Program-made: the position numbers and the translations under genes
Part shown: positions 15,957-24,574 of the stretch, one piece after another
Position numbering within the stretch: the stretch's first letter is position 1
Layout: the number at the start of each line of letters is the position of its first letter
Source: Candidatus Methanomethylicus oleisabuli
GTDB taxonomy: Archaea > Thermoproteota > Methanomethylicia > Methanomethylicales > Methanomethylicaceae
Assembly (NCBI GenBank): GCA_001717025.1
Contig: MAGU01000081.1
Span: 1-41,377 of the forward strand
Length of the DNA stretch: 41,377 nucleotides
Reading direction: 5' to 3'
The notes under the pieces: model-generated
Databases searched by the model: none
What the model saw: only the letters and a program-made list of their open reading frames with translations
What the model was told of the DNA's origin: nothing

Positions 15957-17126
15957 TCAGAAGAGCTTCGAGGTTAGCTTCATGGCTAATATGGGGTGAG
16001 CCATAAGTTTTGAAGCGACCCTCTTTACGTCAAGCCCGTTAGCAAGGTCCACGATATCCTGCCCTGATAGGATGGTTCCCAGGGTGTTCAGGTCTTCATC
16101 GCCCAGCTCCTCGATCGCGCGTAGAACCTTCAGGCTCTTGGATATCCTTGCCCCCCAGTACTCGGAGTAGGTCGCAGGGTAGCCTTTCATCAAAGACATG
16201 TCGCCATTCGCGAGCGCCTTTGCAACGAAGTCCCCAGCGATACTGCCCGCTGCCATGCTTGTCCGTATTCCTCCTCCTGTTATTGGGATGACCTGCCCCG
16301 CCGAGTCGCCACAGAGTGCAATGTTTGATCTCACGAACTCCCTTATCTGCCCGCCGCATGGAACGCCCCCTCCCCCCTCCTTGATAATCTTCGCCCTCCT
16401 GAACAGCTCGGGGTGGGCGGAGATGAACTTATCAAGATAGGGTTTTGCAGGCTTCCCCCTGACGCCTATGCCAACATTAGCCACAAACTCGTTCTTAGAG
16501 AATACCCATGCATAGCCGAGTGGGGCCACTTCCCTGCCCATATAGATCCTGATCATATGACCTTCCGGCACGTTGCAGTTCACCATGACGTATTGCATCG
16601 TTGGAATCAGCGCATATCCCGAGAGGTCGAAGCCGCAGCTCTTCGCTACGACTGACCCGGCGCCGTCTGCACCAACGAGCACTTTGTACTCGACCTCGTT
16701 CAGCTCACCCTTATGCTCGTAGGCGAGCTTTGTCGCCTTTCCGCCGTCCATGGTTATAGCCTTGACCTCGCTTCGCATCTGAAGGTCGGCGCCTGCATCG
16801 ACCGCCTCCTTCGCAAGGGCGCTTAAGAACAGCGGCTTGTTCAGGATGTAGCCACGATAGTGCTCGCCAGCTATCCTCACGCCTTTCGATTCGTCTGGTG
16901 GGAAGACGAGTGCGCCATCAATACTGTTCGAGATCAGCGATTGGGTAACGGGTATCTCGGCAGTCTCGAATGCCGTCTCGGAGACGGCCTCGGCGCAAGC
17001 CCTTACGCCAAAGTCACGGTCCTTCTCGAGCATCACTACCGTGAAGCCGCTCTTCGCGATCTTACGGGCTGCCATAAGCCCGGCGGGACCAGCGCCCACC
17101 ACGACTGCGTCATATTTTGCTGCCAT
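15957..17126 (-). CDS. Geranylgeranyl reductase family FAD protein
   Basis: 389 residues with an N-terminal Rossmann motif VVVGAGPAGLMAARKIA (9-25), the family motif ALCGDSAGQVIPITGGGIRT (about 268-287) and a PGHxxPxxGEG-equivalent region. In archaea these FAD enzymes hydrogenate the geranylgeranyl chains of ether lipids (digeranylgeranylglycerophospholipid reductase), using reduced ferredoxin or similar donors. An uncharacterised paralogue acting on other isoprenoids is possible. GGGATGA about eight bases before the ATG fixes the start. A minus-strand GGATATATG near 17198-17207 is a likely TATA box. Confidence 0.87.
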   Translation of the reverse strand: MAAKYDAVVVGAGPAGLMAARKIAKSGFTVVMLEKDRDFGVRACAEAVSETAFETAEIPVTQSLISNSIDGALVFPPDESKGVRIAGEHYRGYILNKPLFLSALAKEAVDAGADLQMRSEVKAITMDGGKATKLAYEHKGELNEVEYKVLVGADGAGSVVAKSCGFDLSGYALIPTMQYVMVNCNVPEGHMIRIYMGREVAPLGYAWVFSKNEFVANVGIGVRGKPAKPYLDKFISAHPELFRRAKIIKEGGGGVPCGGQIREFVRSNIALCGDSAGQVIPITGGGIRTSMAAGSIAGDFVAKALANGDMSLMKGYPATYSEYWGARISKSLKVLRAIEELGDEDLNTLGTILSGQDIVDLANGLDVKRVASKLMAHPILAMKLTSKLF

Positions 17127-17321
17127 TTTGGTTCATCCCTTGAAAGTCATGGCTGGCGTCCACATCGCGCCAGCACTTCACTATGTTGCTTCGGCGGGGC
17201 ATATATCCTTTTTTTGTGGATTTGTATCAGCCCACACGATGCGTCGTCGCCCTGAGACCGAGCCGGCAAGGCGCCATATAATCCCGCGGCATATATTGAG
17301 TTGAATGTAGCGCATCTCAGA

Positions 17322-18221
17322 TTATTCAAGAACCGCCTTGTTTCTTAGAGTGCCTATGCCCTCGACAGTAGCCTCGACGAGATCGCCATCCTGCAACTGA
17401 CCTATCTTCTCTGGGGTTCCAAGCGCAATTATTGCACCCGCCTCGAGCGTCGTGAAAGACGAGATATACTCTATGACCGTCGGAATGTCGAAGACCATAT
17501 CGGTGGTCCTCGATTTCTGCCTCTGCTCCCCGTTCACGGTCAGCTTCAGCTCAATGTCCATCGGGTTCGTGAGCTCGTCGGCCGTCGTTATGCATGGACC
17601 TATTGGAGCAAATGAGTCGAAGCCCTTTGATCTGAGCCAAGGACGCATGAGAGCGAAGTCCCTCTGTTGTATGTCCCTAGCGGTGATGTCGTTGAGTACG
17701 GTGTACCCGAATACGTGTGAGTATGCCTCCTCCTTCGGTATCTTCTTCCCGCCCTTACCGATGACCACGGTGAGCTCAACCTCGTAGTCCACCCTCGTTG
17801 CAACCCTAGGCAGCACGATATTGTCGTCTGGCCCCACGACAGCCATGGAAGGTTTCGTGAATATGACGGGTACCTCAGGTACCGGACGCTTCAGCTCAGG
17901 TGCATGTGACCTGAAGTTAAATCCCAAGCAAAAGACCGCTGGTGGACGGAGTATCGGCGCCCTTAGCCTGACGCCGCCTGTATGGAAAGCCTGACCATCG
18001 CAGGCGAGCTTCGCTAGCATCTCGTCGGATATCGATCCAAGCTCGTCTCGCAGTAGCCCCATTCGCCTCTCGTCGGAGACCTCGATGAGCGGGAGCAGGC
18101 ACTTGTGACATGTGAAGTTCAAGTCTCGTTGGGAGACAAATGATGTCAGCTTTATGACGTAGTCCCCTTTAATGACGCCTGGAAATATGCTGCCGTTTTG
18201 TTCAAAAGTTACAAGCTTCAT
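17322..18221 (-). CDS. Fumarylacetoacetate hydrolase family protein
   Basis: From ATG 18221 the protein has 299 residues: a short N-terminal domain (MKLVTFEQNGSIFPG) and the FAH catalytic domain with RVDYEVELTVVIGK, YTVLNDITARDIQQRD and the closing 'ALGTPEKIG...GDLVEATVEGIGTL'. The DYEVE acidic residues bind Mg2+. Relatives hydrolyse or decarboxylate beta-diketo acids (fumarylpyruvate, oxaloacetate, HHDD). The substrate is not predictable. I chose 18221 because GGCGAAGGT precedes it and the 15 extra residues of a longer frame to 18266 are not family-like. Confidence 0.87.
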   Translation of the reverse strand: MKLVTFEQNGSIFPGVIKGDYVIKLTSFVSQRDLNFTCHKCLLPLIEVSDERRMGLLRDELGSISDEMLAKLACDGQAFHTGGVRLRAPILRPPAVFCLGFNFRSHAPELKRPVPEVPVIFTKPSMAVVGPDDNIVLPRVATRVDYEVELTVVIGKGGKKIPKEEAYSHVFGYTVLNDITARDIQQRDFALMRPWLRSKGFDSFAPIGPCITTADELTNPMDIELKLTVNGEQRQKSRTTDMVFDIPTVIEYISSFTTLEAGAIIALGTPEKIGQLQDGDLVEATVEGIGTLRNKAVLE

Positions 18222-18774
18222 AGTAGTACCTTCGCCTTTAAATACAATATTCAAAATAGTCCTCAAAACATTTTAAACCTTTCCAAGATGGCGTGAACTA
18301 TTGATCGAGAAGGGTGCGTAATCTATGCGATGGGATTCGAGGCCGAGGGCTTCTGCAAACTCTTGAATTAACAAGGAGAGGGTGTGGCTGAGCAGTAACG
18401 ATGCTCGAGAATGATTGCGTGAGGACGTGTGCAACACGTTTGCCCAATATAGACTGCAGAATGTTGCGGATATTAACCTTAATTTTTAATGTAGTTCCGT
18501 GAGACACGACATTACGCATGCCCAGAGACACAGAGTGCTTGTTATGGGGGCTCAATAGAGGTTCTTTGACCACAACCACATAGCAGCTACATGCGGCGCA
18601 GATGGATTCTGCAGGATAGTTTATGCGTTGCAGACCTGCCAGGGTTATCGATAGAGTTGCCCGAACTGCCGCGCACATACGCATAGTTTTATGGCTCAAT
18701 TTTTCGGATCGATCATCGAATTAAACTTTAATTTATGAAAAAAGATAGTTACATTACAAAGCAAGGGTTTACTA
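18222..18774. other. 553 bp without a recognisable gene
   Basis: It contains the FAH promoter (AT-rich TATTTAAA near 18237-18245 and TTTAAAATG near 18267-18276 on the minus strand). A 133-codon open frame at 18298-18699 (-) has no family resemblance, no ribosome site and an odd Cys/Ser-rich composition, so I do not call it a gene. No tRNA is visible. Confidence 0.5.
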
Positions 18775-18798
18775 TAAAAGATATAATAAAAAAGGGGA
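18775..18798 (-). terminator. T-rich terminator after the anchored surface protein
   Basis: Read on the minus strand, CCCCTTTTTTATTATATCTT follows the stop codon at about ten bases. It is a good archaeal oligo-T terminator. Confidence 0.6.
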
Positions 18799-18806
18799 GG
18801 GCGCCA

Positions 18807-21266
18807 TTACCTCTTCTTTCGCATAAACGCGAATATTAGAAGGGCGCCTACCACGACCGCAGCAGCGATCACGATCAGCGTTGTTGAGTCGCCAGCAGCT
18901 TGCTGGACCGAGACGTTTATTGTAATATTGTTGGACAGGGTCCGGTCGTAGTCCTCACCCTGAGGGACTTCTGCAAAGATGACCCACGCACCTGCTTTGT
19001 CCAGCGAGATCGCCGCCCCGAAGCTGTACGAAGTCGCGTTAATAGGGATTGCAGCTGACGAGTTCTGCGGGTCATTTACCCATAGAAGGATCGGCGTCTG
19101 TGAAAATGGTATAACAGTACCATTGATAGTGACCACTGCCGGGACGCCTGAGGTGATCGTAACGGCATAAGAGGATGAGCCAATGATCACCTCTGGCGTC
19201 ACCTTCTGCCGAGCCTGTAGCGCATAGATATACACGGTATCGGATGTCGCTCCATAATAGTCATCATTGCCTGACCATGATGCGGTGAAGGAGTAGTTTC
19301 CGACCTGCGCCAAGTTGACTTCGACTGAAAATGCCCCTTCGGATGCGTTGACGTCTAGCAGATGCTCCATCGCAGAGCCGTTGATCGATTGGTAAATGCC
19401 GACGGTGGTCAAGATATCGAGAGAGATAGCGCCACTAAGGGTGGCGTTCGATCCAACGGTGGCGTTGCTGGAGTTGGCAACAAGGCTAAGCGACGAGTTC
19501 TGCTTAGTGGCGTTTGCTAGAACGCTCACGCTCGCCTCAGGCGATTTGGCAGACTCATAGTATGCGTCCCCCGACCATTCTGCCCTGAAAGAGTAATCCC
19601 CTATTACGCTTGGAATTAGTGCGCAGCTGTATGCGCCGGCGGCCATATCGCACTCCAGCGAGTCATGGAATCCCGAACCGTTTATTGACCATCGAACGAT
19701 TATCGTACCAGATGTGGGTACAGAGAGTGCTCCGCTGATCTCGAGGCTGGAACCCAAGCTAATGTTTGTTGGCACAACCACCAGCGTAAGGGAGGCGTTC
19801 TGCTTGGTTGGCGGCAAACTGGCAGATACCACGCGACCGACAATGGTTCCGCTTGCGCCTCTCTGAAGCGAGAAGTCTGCATTCGAGTATGCCCCCGGGT
19901 ATACGGTAGCTACAATAGACGACGCGACGTAGCCCTTCATTGAGCACGTTAGGCTTAGCGTGGCGTTGGCTTGACCTTCAGGTATGCATGCCTCGACGAC
20001 GTAGCTGCCGTTGCTCGTCGACGTCACCCAGCCATCACCATAGCTTATGTTCGCGCCAGCTATGGGACTGCCAGAGGGGCTCGAGACGAACCCCGCCACG
20101 TACCCCCTCGTAGCACCCGATACACTTATCGTTAAGTTCATTGAGGCTTCGTGATTCTGTACTAGGTTTATCTCCTTTCGGTTCGAGACCTCGTTATTGG
20201 CAACGACGCTATATGTGCCGGTCCCTAGTCCAGATGCGATCCGGTAGTAGCCTGAGCCGTTTGTGTATCCGCTACCCACATAGCTCCAATCATTTGAGAA
20301 ACAGAATATGGAAACCTTCGGGGCAGGCATTCCGTTGCTGTATGACACATATCCGCTGAGGACAGCAGATCGTGATAGCGAGTAGTCGATAGTCGCCCCC
20401 TGCGAGTATGTTAGATTAATGGCGCGCATACCGGCGGATGTGCGATATATGAATCCGGCTGAAGAGGATACGGTTACGTTGTAGCCCCCCTCAAGTAGGT
20501 TAGAGGAGATGTTGTACTTACCATCCGGTCCGGTCTTGGCGCATCCGACAAAAGAACCCTCTCTCATGATAACGATAGAGATGCCCCCCAGAGGTTCGCC
20601 AGAGGGGCTCTCAGTCACCGTGCCTGACACACTGCAGGATCGCCCCATCTGTACGATTATGCCTGATGTTAGCTGCCCCTCAACTGCAGCGATCCCGCTT
20701 GTGGTGTTCCCAGTATAGCCGGGCGTGAAGGTGTTGGGATAGCTGAAGGGAATTGCACTTACGTTATAAGAGCCGCTGCGTATGTCGGTGTTGAAGATGA
20801 ATGCCCCGCTCGCATCTGAGAACGCCACGCCAACGGTCGAGTTGGTGTCCAGGCTCACTAAGGAAACTTGTGCGTTACACACCGGCTCCCCCCAAGGTCC
20901 AACTACCATGCCTTGAATCACAGCAGAAGCGTTCATGAATACGTCACCCACATCGGTGATGTTGCCATTCGAAACGGCAACGTTCTCCAATAGTGCGCCG
21001 ATATAGCCGGTAGAGGATGCGGTAACCGAATAAACACCATCGGGCAACCCCTCGGAGATAACGAATGAGCCGTCAAAAGAGGCGGCAGCTAGCCCATATC
21101 CATCCATGCTCTCTGCGACGACGATTGCATAAGGAATTGAAGGGGGCGGCGTCAGCATCAAATGCGCAATGGAGGCTGATGGCGATGCGGCAACGGTAAC
21201 AAAGGAGGATGAGAGCATAAGAATGGTGCAGATGATCCAGATAGAGCGCATTTCAACCACGCCCAT
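18807..21266 (-). CDS. Large surface protein, carboxypeptidase-regulatory repeats, C-terminal anchor
   Basis: 819 residues with a signal peptide (IWIICTILMLSSSFVTVAA), at least four carboxypeptidase-regulatory-like beta-sandwich repeats (about residues 60-480; for example SGTVTESPSGEPLGGISIVI and AGFVSSPSGSPIAGANISYG), and two related Ig-like repeats (about 490-590 and 590-690), each beginning TKQN(A/S)SL and ending near 'YSF.A.WSG...YY'. The C-terminus is one membrane helix (TLIVIAAAVVVGALLIFAFM) plus RKKR. It should be displayed outside the cell, like an S-layer-linked adhesin. ATG 21266 fits a leaderless start 22 bases from minus-strand GATATTAAAG. ATG 21251 is the alternative and gives a more usual basic signal-peptide start. 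Confidence 0.8.
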   Translation of the reverse strand: MGVVEMRSIWIICTILMLSSSFVTVAASPSASIAHLMLTPPPSIPYAIVVAESMDGYGLAAASFDGSFVISEGLPDGVYSVTASSTGYIGALLENVAVSNGNITDVGDVFMNASAVIQGMVVGPWGEPVCNAQVSLVSLDTNSTVGVAFSDASGAFIFNTDIRSGSYNVSAIPFSYPNTFTPGYTGNTTSGIAAVEGQLTSGIIVQMGRSCSVSGTVTESPSGEPLGGISIVIMREGSFVGCAKTGPDGKYNISSNLLEGGYNVTVSSSAGFIYRTSAGMRAINLTYSQGATIDYSLSRSAVLSGYVSYSNGMPAPKVSIFCFSNDWSYVGSGYTNGSGYYRIASGLGTGTYSVVANNEVSNRKEINLVQNHEASMNLTISVSGATRGYVAGFVSSPSGSPIAGANISYGDGWVTSTSNGSYVVEACIPEGQANATLSLTCSMKGYVASSIVATVYPGAYSNADFSLQRGASGTIVGRVVSASLPPTKQNASLTLVVVPTNISLGSSLEISGALSVPTSGTIIVRWSINGSGFHDSLECDMAAGAYSCALIPSVIGDYSFRAEWSGDAYYESAKSPEASVSVLANATKQNSSLSLVANSSNATVGSNATLSGAISLDILTTVGIYQSINGSAMEHLLDVNASEGAFSVEVNLAQVGNYSFTASWSGNDDYYGATSDTVYIYALQARQKVTPEVIIGSSSYAVTITSGVPAVVTINGTVIPFSQTPILLWVNDPQNSSAAIPINATSYSFGAAISLDKAGAWVIFAEVPQGEDYDRTLSNNITINVSVQQAAGDSTTLIVIAAAVVVGALLIFAFMRKKR

Positions 21267-21325
21267 TATTGCTATAATGCTACTTTAATATCTTCTAGAT
21301 CAAATGCGGTCAACGTGTTGGTGGG

Positions 21326-21802
21326 TCATTGTTGCAGACCGTAGTACGAGCGGTACTCCGCGCGGTGCTCGGAAAGAAATGCCTCGAGTGCCCTCCTGCT
21401 GAGGAGGTCCGCCTCCTCGTTCCGTTCTCTTGGTATCCACTCGAAGTCGACGCGTTCGAAACTCGCAGCAAGGCGCTTGGCCTTTTCGTGTAGCGCGGCC
21501 AGCCGTTTTGCCCTGACCGCATACCGCCCCTGCATCTGGCGTATAATCAGCTGACTGTCACCTCTTACATTTAGGGGTCCGGTATATCCGGAAGCGAGTA
21601 GCCTCTCCATGCCCTTAATCATAGCAGTGTACTCTGCGACGTTGTTGGATACGTCGTCGCCAAAGAGGCCGGCGCCGACAGTTCCAAAGCCTTCACAGAG
21701 CTTCTTTGTGCCGCGGTATATCACATAGCCATAGGTGGCGACTCCGCCAGGGTTCTTTGGTTCGCATAGTCCATCGAAGTAAAGCACCAAAGAGGCTTGC
21801 AT
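21326..21802 (-). CDS. Ribonuclease HI
   Basis: Cuts RNA in RNA-DNA hybrids. From ATG 21802 the 158-residue protein has the four catalytic acids: D10 in YFDG, the Glu in NNVAEYTAMIKGM (about 56), the Asp in RGDSQLII (about 81) and the Asp in ERNEEADLLSRRAL (about 130). The lack of a basic protrusion is like archaeal and cellular RNase HI of the Sulfolobus/Halobacterium type. An in-frame ATG at 21853 would add 17 polar residues. It is downstream of the LysE gene on the same strand. Confidence 0.88.
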   Translation of the reverse strand: MQASLVLYFDGLCEPKNPGGVATYGYVIYRGTKKLCEGFGTVGAGLFGDDVSNNVAEYTAMIKGMERLLASGYTGPLNVRGDSQLIIRQMQGRYAVRAKRLAALHEKAKRLAASFERVDFEWIPRERNEEADLLSRRALEAFLSEHRAEYRSYYGLQQ

Positions 21803-21893
21803 CCCGTTTAACACTCTCGAATTCCTCTTTCCATTTATCGCCATCCCGCGCATTGCGTTGGCTGAGGCGTTTGCAATACCCGCGACTACTATT

Positions 21894-22541
21894 TTAAAGC
21901 GATGGTAGCAACAACAGGGCGTTTGCGAGCAGATAGGCAGAGAACGTTGCTAAAAGTGCAAATGAGGCATACACGACGATGCGGTAGAGTGATGAGACCC
22001 GCCGGCTCAACCATGATACAAGGACGGGAAAGGATGTGATCCAAGAGAGTATCCCGATGAAGAAGCCAGCGATGACGAGGGGACCTATGCTTGATATCAA
22101 GAGCAGCCCAACGCTGAACCACCATGCTATCTGGAAAGGGTTTGTCAGGCCTATGGTGAGTCCTGCAACATAAGGGCGCCTCACATGTATGTTTGTAGCA
22201 GCTGAGAAGCCACAAATCTTCTTCGCTGAGCGGTAGGTAAGAGCCGCAAGGTAAGCAAGCAACGCCGAGCTCACAAGAGAGAAGATGAATTGCAGCCGGC
22301 TGTCGAAGATGAGAAGCCCCCCGAGGCAATAAGCAAAGATCAGAAATGATGCGTCTGCGGTCATTGCACCCAACCCTACGAGGAAACCGTTCTTCCTTGA
22401 CCCCGATGCGGCATGAAGGGCTATGACAGCGTTGACCGGCCCTGGGGGCGCGGATATCGAGAGACCAAGGAAAAACCCCGCCGCAACAACTAAGAGCGAT
22501 TCGAGCAAAGCCAGCACCACAATATATGCGCAGGTAGGCAC
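21894..22541 (-). CDS. LysE-family amino acid exporter
   Basis: About 215 residues with six hydrophobic helices and the family motifs FFLGLSISAPPGPVNAV (near the N-terminus) and GLTIGLTNPFQIAWW (mid-protein). LysE/RhtB proteins export amino acids or related small molecules. I prefer GTG 22541, seven bases after AGGAT and just past the MptA stop. A longer frame from 22586 would overlap MptA by 35 bases. Substrate unknown. Confidence 0.85.
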   Translation of the reverse strand: MPTCAYIVVLALLESLLVVAAGFFLGLSISAPPGPVNAVIALHAASGSRKNGFLVGLGAMTADASFLIFAYCLGGLLIFDSRLQFIFSLVSSALLAYLAALTYRSAKKICGFSAATNIHVRRPYVAGLTIGLTNPFQIAWWFSVGLLLISSIGPLVIAGFFIGILSWITSFPVLVSWLSRRVSSLYRIVVYASFALLATFSAYLLANALLLLPSL

Positions 22542-22551
22542 TGCCAGGATC

Positions 22552-23238
22552 CTATGGCAGCCGCTTCCATATCGCAATTGCGTCATGCGAGTGGATGGAC
22601 TCCATACTCCTCGCCTCGATATAGCTAGCGCCAGGAAATTCCTCCTTGCACGACCTTACTATATCCTCGACGAAACGGGGCTTCTCCTGCGCCGCCAAGA
22701 TCTTAGAGACCTCTTCGTCCCGCTTCAGGTGCTCTGAGAGCGTGGCGGAGAAGCACGCGTCCATCCTTCGACCTACTTCTATGAAGTCGAGCACGAGATC
22801 GGATGAGATTCTGACGACCAAATGCGCCCGCTGCATATGCCCTATGCCACATAGGTCCTTGCTACATGGGCATGACGTTATGCCGTACTTTTTGAATGAG
22901 TAATTTATGGGACCGGCTTCGTTCAGTTCGACCGAGACGCGCATGAACTGATCACCCAAGGGATAATCGAACCTGCAAAAGACGGTACAGCCGGCTTGAG
23001 TCGTATTGACCTCATGGCATATAGCCCTTAGTGCATCCTCGATGTTCCGTCCCTCGGTGTTCCGCAACACAGCGCCTACCAAACGGCTCATATGGACGCC
23101 CCTCTTGCGTGTTGGGACAGTAACCATGAGCGAGATTGGAAATGATAGCCCGCCACACTTGTAGACTGTCCTCAATCCGCATATGCCAGCATTCACTATG
23201 CCATCGGCAGGCTCGTCTTGTAGCTCCCGCTTTTTCAT
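22552..23238 (-). CDS. mptA: GTP cyclohydrolase MptA / FolE2 type
   Basis: From ATG 23238 the protein has 228 residues and follows the MptA/FolE2 fold: GICGLR near the start, the strand region TRKRGVHMSRLV, the metal-site segment ITSCPCSKDLCGIGHMQRAH (Cys and His ligands), DFIEVGRRMDACFSAT (Glu ligand) and SIHSHDA (His). MptA opens GTP to 7,8-dihydroneopterin 2',3'-cyclic phosphate for methanopterin-type cofactors, while FolE2 makes dihydroneopterin triphosphate. The sequence is a little shorter than most. It sits 80 bases downstream of a QueD-like gene, so it could feed pterin or deazapurine synthesis. Confidence 0.87.
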   Translation of the reverse strand: MKKRELQDEPADGIVNAGICGLRTVYKCGGLSFPISLMVTVPTRKRGVHMSRLVGAVLRNTEGRNIEDALRAICHEVNTTQAGCTVFCRFDYPLGDQFMRVSVELNEAGPINYSFKKYGITSCPCSKDLCGIGHMQRAHLVVRISSDLVLDFIEVGRRMDACFSATLSEHLKRDEEVSKILAAQEKPRFVEDIVRSCKEEFPGASYIEARSMESIHSHDAIAIWKRLP

Positions 23239-23320
23239 GTCAATCGCCCGGTTGTTTCTGGTGAGTCGCTCATACACAGCCTCTTTGCATCATGCCGAAC
23301 ATCGTCCTTCAGAGGTGGCA

Positions 23321-23794
23321 TCATAGCTCGGTGAAGTGCGGCTGACCAAGGCGTTTGGTCAGACGTGACCCTTTGTTTGCGCCCTCCGATATCTCTAGCG
23401 ATATGGAGGATATGTTAGCAGGCATCCCTACCGCTAGAATCCTCAGCAGTGAGTCGTTGATGTTCTCACATGTTCCTTCACCATCGAGGATGCAGAGTTG
23501 ATCCGAAGGTAGAGTGAAGGAATACTGCCCGTGACTCACGACTATGTGGTCCCCTTCGCATCTGCAGTACTTCCTGCTCGTAACGAGTTTATGGTCGAAT
23601 GTTGCCAGCGCCTCGTTTAGGAGGCTCTTCGCATCGCCGAAGTCCATAACCATCCCTCCCTCGCCAATCGTGCCGCTGACCTCCATCCTTGCAACGGATG
23701 TATGACCGTGAAGGGGAAAGCACCGGTCGTGCTCGGGTAGGAAGTGCGAGTAATCGAAGCTCGCCTGCACGTAAACACTAGCTTCCTTCTTCAT
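23321..23794 (-). CDS. 6-pyruvoyltetrahydropterin synthase / QueD-like enzyme
   Basis: The 157-residue protein has the PTPS zinc site: H17 in DYSHFL plus HGH at 29-31, and the catalytic Cys four residues before (C25 in RCFPLHGHT). The Cys-x3-His-x-His layout is typical of QueD (6-carboxytetrahydropterin synthase). MVMDFGDAKSLLNEAL and FDHKLV are the next conserved blocks, and the end carries a Glu-rich strand ISLEISEGANKG. In archaea QueD supplies the preQ0 precursor of archaeosine in tRNA. GGAGG at 23804-23808 marks the start. It is upstream of mptA on the same strand. Confidence 0.85.
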   Translation of the reverse strand: MKKEASVYVQASFDYSHFLPEHDRCFPLHGHTSVARMEVSGTIGEGGMVMDFGDAKSLLNEALATFDHKLVTSRKYCRCEGDHIVVSHGQYSFTLPSDQLCILDGEGTCENINDSLLRILAVGMPANISSISLEISEGANKGSRLTKRLGQPHFTEL

Positions 23795-23837
23795 GGATTA
23801 TCGCCTCCAATCTTTCGCCTGAGGTACACATGCGTCA

Positions 23838-24401
23838 TTATTCGTCAATGGACTGCGAAGCGCATTTGTAAGCATTTCCGAATGCATCATGGCTTACTAT
23901 GCTCTCCAGCCGCCTGCGCCTGAAGATCATTGAACGGACGGTCCTTGTTAGGGATGGCTTCTCGTTTGGATAGCCTACTGTGATTAGCGCAATGACCGCA
24001 TAGGAGGGGGGGATGCCTAGCAGCGACTTCACGTCTTCCTCCTTGAAGCTGCCGATCCAGCAGGTCCCCAAACCCTCGCCTGTTGCCACCAGGACCATCG
24101 TCTGCATCGCTATGGTGGTATCCACAACACACCACTTTGGCGAGGCGTCCTTGTCCGCGCAACCGACTATTACAACAGGTGCCTCTTCGATGAAGTGCGC
24201 AAAATGACCGCTTGAGAGCGCCTTTCGCGTCTCCTTATCCGTGACTACCACGAAGTGCCACGGCTGCCGGTTCATAGCGGACGGGGAGAGCCTAGCGGCT
24301 TCGAGGATCCGGTCCAGCTTGTCCTTTGGCACGGCGTCAGGCAGGTAAGACCTCACCGATCGCCTTGACTTTACCGCAACGAAGACGTCCATATTGCTCA
24401 T
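23838..24401 (-). CDS. Nitroreductase-family FMN oxidoreductase
   Basis: 187 residues with the nitroreductase pattern: VKSRRSVRSYLPDAVPKDKL (10-29), ARLSPSAMNRQPWHFVVV (35-52), a middle helix with CVVDTTIAMQTMVLVATGEG, and GTCWIGSF followed by AVIALITVGYP. It binds FMN and uses NAD(P)H on unknown acceptors. An AT-rich GTAATATCG at about 24425-24437 (minus) is about 25-30 bases upstream of ATG, so a leaderless or near-leaderless mRNA is likely. Confidence 0.88.
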   Translation of the reverse strand: MSNMDVFVAVKSRRSVRSYLPDAVPKDKLDRILEAARLSPSAMNRQPWHFVVVTDKETRKALSSGHFAHFIEEAPVVIVGCADKDASPKWCVVDTTIAMQTMVLVATGEGLGTCWIGSFKEEDVKSLLGIPPSYAVIALITVGYPNEKPSLTRTVRSMIFRRRRLESIVSHDAFGNAYKCASQSIDE

Positions 24402-24574
24402 GAGAGAGGATAGAGACGCGTAGCGATATTACTTTTTTGTTAACCCAAGCAGGTACCGCGCTATAGGGGTTTATGGCAGACGATGCAGAGCACTAGGATG
24501 CGGCAAAGTATATGAAAAGATATGGAGAAGGTTGATGTAGGGCATAAGCAAGCCCTATCTAATCGCAGCGCAGG

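Noticed and set aside
18298-18699. 133-codon minus-strand frame in the 18.2-18.8 kb gap
   Set aside because: Composition is Cys/Ser/Arg-rich without motifs, there is no start context, and the sequence looks like random noncoding DNA.
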